DNA of 8,344 bases from positions 1-8,344 of the forward strand of contig CAMNAE010000053.1 of assembly GCA_946530565.1 (NCBI GenBank). The letters run 5' to 3'. How positions within the stretch are numbered: the stretch's first letter is position 1; each line of letters starts with the position of its first letter. This stretch comes from an uncultured Oscillibacter sp. (GTDB lineage: Bacteria > Bacillota > Clostridia > Oscillospirales > Oscillospiraceae). Below the pieces are notes generated by a model. That model saw only the letters and a program-made list of their open reading frames with translations. It did no database searches and was not told the origin of the DNA. This document shows, one piece after another, positions 6,363 through 8,344 of the stretch. The translations under genes were made by a program, and so were the position numbers.

Positions 6363-7316
6363 ATGGATAAACAGTCGATCCTTGTTTATTTGGAGGCCCA
6401 GGAGGGTCAGATCGTCAAGGTCTCTCTCGAGGCGCTCAATGCCGCGAAGCAGTGCGCCGCGAAGTCCGGCAAGAGCGTTGCCGCGGTGCTCGTGAACGCC
6501 GCCGACGCGGCGGCCTCCGCCGCCCACTACGGCGCCGACAGCGTCGTGACGGTCGAGGCCGGCGAATACCAGCCCGAGCGCTATGCGCACATCCTCAAAA
6601 CGCTCATGGAGCGCGCCGAGGCCGAGCTCCTCTTTGTCGGTTCGACCCGTGACGGCCGCGAGCTCGCCGCCCGCGTCGCCGCCGCGTTCAACATCCCCTG
6701 CGTCAGCGACGCGACCGCGATCAGCGACGAGGGCTTCGTCCGCTCCATCTACGGCGGCAGCCTGATGGAGACCATTGCCGTGACCGGCAAAGCCGTCATC
6801 TCCGTCCGCTCCGGCACCTTCGGCAAGCCCGAGTGCGATGAGAGCCGCATCGCTCCCGTTTCCGCCGAGACCGTTGCCGATGAGACGCAGCTTCGCGCCG
6901 TCATCCGCGAGAGCGTCAAGGAGCTCGCCGAGAGCGTGAACCTTGAGGACGCCGAGGTCATCGTGGCCGGCGGCCGCGGCATGGGCAGTGCCGAGGGCTT
7001 CAAGATGGTCGAAGAGCTCGCAGAGCTCCTGGGCGGCGTCGTCGGCGCCTCCCGCCCCGCGATCGAAGACGGCTGGGTGCCCCGCAACCACCAGGTCGGC
7101 CAGTCCGGCAAGATCGTGGCGCCGAAGCTCTACATCGCCTGCGGCATCTCCGGCGCCATGCAGCATGTCTCCGGCATGAGCGGCTCCGGCTTCATCGTAG
7201 CGATCAACAAAGACGAAGACGCTCCGATCTTTGACGTGGCGGACGTCGGCATCGTGGGCAATGTCAACGACATCCTGCCCCTGATGATCGAAGAGATCCG
7301 CGCGCGCAAGGCTTAA
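6363..7316 (+). CDS. etfA: Electron transfer flavoprotein alpha subunit
   Basis: Large Etf subunit; its C-terminal domain holds the mobile FAD that docks with the partner dehydrogenases. The protein is 317 residues, at the short end of the usual range. The N-terminal half (about 1-185) is the adenine-nucleotide-hydrolase-like domain that packs on EtfB. The C-terminal half carries GGRGMGS (202-208), [13 protein letters not shown] with Arg231, NHQVGQSGK (242-250), and the family signature [16 protein letters not shown] (256-271) leading into FIVAINKD (277-284). There is no extra N-terminal ferredoxin-like domain with Cys clusters of the kind described in acetogen LctC and CarE. It is the last gene of the operon; a strong intrinsic terminator starts 10 nt after the stop. 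Likely partners are the two dehydrogenases encoded upstream in the same transcript. Confidence 0.95.
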   Translation: MDKQSILVYLEAQEGQIVKVSLEALNAAKQCAAKSGKSVAAVLVNAADAAASAAHYGADSVVTVEAGEYQPERYAHILKTLMERAEAELLFVGSTRDGRELAARVAAAFNIPCVSDATAISDEGFVRSIYGGSLMETIAVTGKAVISVRSGTFGKPECDESRIAPVSAETVADETQLRAVIRESVKELAESVNLEDAEVIVAGGRGMGSAEGFKMVEELAELLGGVVGASRPAIEDGWVPRNHQVGQSGKIVAPKLYIACGISGAMQHVSGMSGSGFIVAINKDEDAPIFDVADVGIVGNVNDILPLMIEEIRARKA

Positions 7317-7325
7317 TGCAGCCTG

Positions 7326-7363
7326 ACGCCCCGGAGCCGAAAAACGGTTCCGGGGCGTTTATT
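7326..7363 (+). terminator. Strong rho-independent terminator after etfA
   Basis: A 13-bp GC-rich stem pairs 7327-7339 (CGCCCCGGAGCCG) with 7345-7357 (CGGTTCCGGGGCG), with one G-U pair and a five-A loop. A further A-T pair (7326 with 7358) extends it, and a T-rich tail (TTTATT) follows. This is a textbook intrinsic terminator closing the operon and separating it from the regulator gene. Confidence 0.92.
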
Positions 7364-7397
7364 CTCATAAATTTAAGCGATCAGAGGAGGTGAGCCG

Positions 7398-8135
7398 ATG
7401 GGTGAAGCGGGCGACAGCCGCGCATATCTGCGCGTGGTAAACGGCATATTATCCGAGATCCGCTCCGGCGCGCTCTCAATCGGCTCGCGGCTCCCGCCGG
7501 AGCGCAGCCTTGCCGAGGTCTACGGCGTGAGCCGAAACTCCGTGCGCGAGGCGATGCACGTGCTCGAGGTCCTCGGCGCGATCGACTCGACGCAGGGCGC
7601 CGGACATTTCGTGAACGACCACTCGACGGACTCGCTTGTCGAGCTGCTCTCGATCATGTTTCTGCTGCAGGACACCGACTTCCGCGCGCTCAGCGAGCTG
7701 CGCTACGCGCTCGAGAGCCGGGCCCTCGCGCTCGCGCAGGAGAACGCGAGCGACCAGGACCGTGCGCATCTTCGCGAGATCATCGAGACACTGGACCGCG
7801 GGGGAGACGAGGCGCGCAACGTCGCGCTCGACAAGGATCTGCACTATACGATCGCCCGCGCCTCCGGCAACAAGCTGATCGTGCAGGTGCTCGACGCGCT
7901 CTCGGCCGTGCTCGACCGCTTCATCGCGGATCTCCGGCAGGACATCATGGCGTCGGACGCGGGCAAGGAGCGGCTGCAGGAGGCGCACCGCAGGATCGCC
8001 GGGAGCGTGCTCTCCGGCGATACCGCCGACGGCCTGGACGCGCTCGCCGAGCATTTCCGCCTGATCGACTTAAGGCTCAAGGCCCGTCAGGCGGGAAACA
8101 CGAGCGCTGAAACGACGGGCAGAAGGCCCTCATAG
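7398..8135 (+). CDS. GntR/FadR-family transcriptional regulator with FCD domain
   Basis: One-component DNA-binding regulator of the FadR subfamily, whose members sense small carboxylic acids such as lactate, pyruvate or glycolate. The protein is 245 residues, typical length. The winged helix-turn-helix spans about 10-75, with RLPPERSLAEVYGVSRNSVREAMHVLE (31-57) and the wing QGAGHFV (66-72). The all-helical FCD domain covers about 96-229 and retains the four expected metal-ligand positions: Asp145, His149 (DKDLHYTIARASGN), His197 (EAHRRI) and His219 (AEHF). It is therefore probably a metal-containing, ligand-binding type. The start is set by an unusually strong site, AGGAGGTGA at 7385-7393. 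It lies directly downstream of the etfA terminator on the same strand, so either its own promoter in the 81-nt gap or read-through drives it. The operator at 2920-2936 is the likely target. The last 49 nt overlap a gene on the opposite strand. LldR/PdhR-like function is inferred. Confidence 0.9.
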   Translation: MGEAGDSRAYLRVVNGILSEIRSGALSIGSRLPPERSLAEVYGVSRNSVREAMHVLEVLGAIDSTQGAGHFVNDHSTDSLVELLSIMFLLQDTDFRALSELRYALESRALALAQENASDQDRAHLREIIETLDRGGDEARNVALDKDLHYTIARASGNKLIVQVLDALSAVLDRFIADLRQDIMASDAGKERLQEAHRRIAGSVLSGDTADGLDALAEHFRLIDLRLKARQAGNTSAETTGRRPS

Positions 8136-8344
8136 AGCGCCTCGTGTCCCTCGGGCAGAAGATGCACGCCGTCGAAGGCGAGCGGGGGGCGGAGGGCCGA
8201 GGCGTCGGCAAAGGCACAGTTTAATTCCGAGGCAAGAGCGCGGAGATACAGGTTATAGCGCCGCGCCTCAAGAATGAGATCGTCGCGCTCCACCCACACG
8301 CCCCGCTCCATCTGCGGCGGGGCGAGGAGCAGAAGGCGGCGGGG
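8087..8344 (-). CDS. SGNH/GDSL-type hydrolase, C-terminal part
   Basis: About 85 C-terminal residues of a gene that enters from the right edge; the reading frame is open to base 8344 and the ATG at 8311 is most likely internal. The sequence has LLLLAPPQ near the visible start, a helical stretch (EARRYNLYLRALASELNCAFAD), and FDGVHLLPEGHEAL. The DGVHL block matches block V of SGNH hydrolases, with catalytic Asp at visible residue 58 and His at 61. These enzymes cleave esters (lipases, acyl or acetyl esterases, some polysaccharide deacetylases). The nucleophile Ser block and N terminus are outside the window, so substrate and localisation are unknown. It converges on and overlaps the regulator gene by 49 nt. 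The motif agreement makes this a real gene rather than an antisense shadow. Confidence 0.75.
   Translation of the reverse strand, partial: PRRLLLLAPPQMERGVWVERDDLILEARRYNLYLRALASELNCAFADASALRPPLAFDGVHLLPEGHEALYEGLLPVVSALVFPA

Noticed and set aside
6258..7166. Minus-strand reading frame of 302 codons opposite etfB/etfA
   Set aside because: Antisense shadow of etfA with Gly/Ala/Asp-rich low-complexity sequence and no motif.
1..8344. Mobile element, phage, CRISPR or defence system
   Set aside because: No transposase, integrase, repeat-spacer pattern, terminal inverted repeats or nuclease genes; all genes are metabolic or regulatory and share a similar codon style.

Overview
The window reads as chromosome of a GC-rich anaerobic Firmicute, probably a gut-type member of the Clostridia/Oscillospiraceae. 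This is inferred from strong AGGAGG-type ribosome binding sites, clostridial-looking protein families (EtfBA with an acyl-CoA dehydrogenase and a GlcD-type dehydrogenase, GlgB, a neopullulanase-like GH13 enzyme), tightly packed genes and GC-ending codons. There is no sign of phage, insertion sequence, CRISPR array, or tRNA/rRNA gene.

Layout. (1) 1-2717: alpha-glucan metabolism on the plus strand. It holds the C-terminal part of a GH13 alpha-glucan hydrolase, cut by the window edge, followed 22 nt later by a complete glycogen branching enzyme gene (glgB). (2) 2718-2985: a regulatory intergenic region. It carries a 54-nt hairpin whose two arms are each near-palindromic, a plausible promoter, a 17-bp PdhR/LldR-type operator just downstream of the predicted transcription start, and an 11-bp tandem repeat. 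(3) 2986-7316: a four-gene operon encoding a GlcD/LctD-type FAD-linked 2-hydroxyacid dehydrogenase, an acyl-CoA dehydrogenase, EtfB and EtfA, with gaps of 27, 27 and 17 nt, closed by a strong intrinsic terminator. (4) 7398-8135: a GntR/FadR-family regulator with an FCD ligand-binding domain. (5) 8087-8344: on the minus strand, the C-terminal end of an SGNH/GDSL-type hydrolase that overlaps the 3' end of the regulator gene convergently and runs off the window.

How it fits together. The operon looks like a self-contained flavin redox module. The GlcD-type enzyme would oxidise a 2-hydroxyacid (lactate is the best guess), EtfBA would carry the electrons, and the acyl-CoA dehydrogenase could either accept them to reduce an enoyl-CoA or donate to the same Etf pool. 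The GntR/FCD protein is the obvious candidate to bind the operator, as lactate- or pyruvate-responsive relatives do. The EtfB lacks the DGDTAQVG-type motif I associate with bifurcating EtfB and looks more like FixA. The EtfA has no N-terminal ferredoxin domain. So the module may run downhill from hydroxyacid to enoyl-CoA rather than bifurcate. Substrates cannot be fixed from sequence alone.
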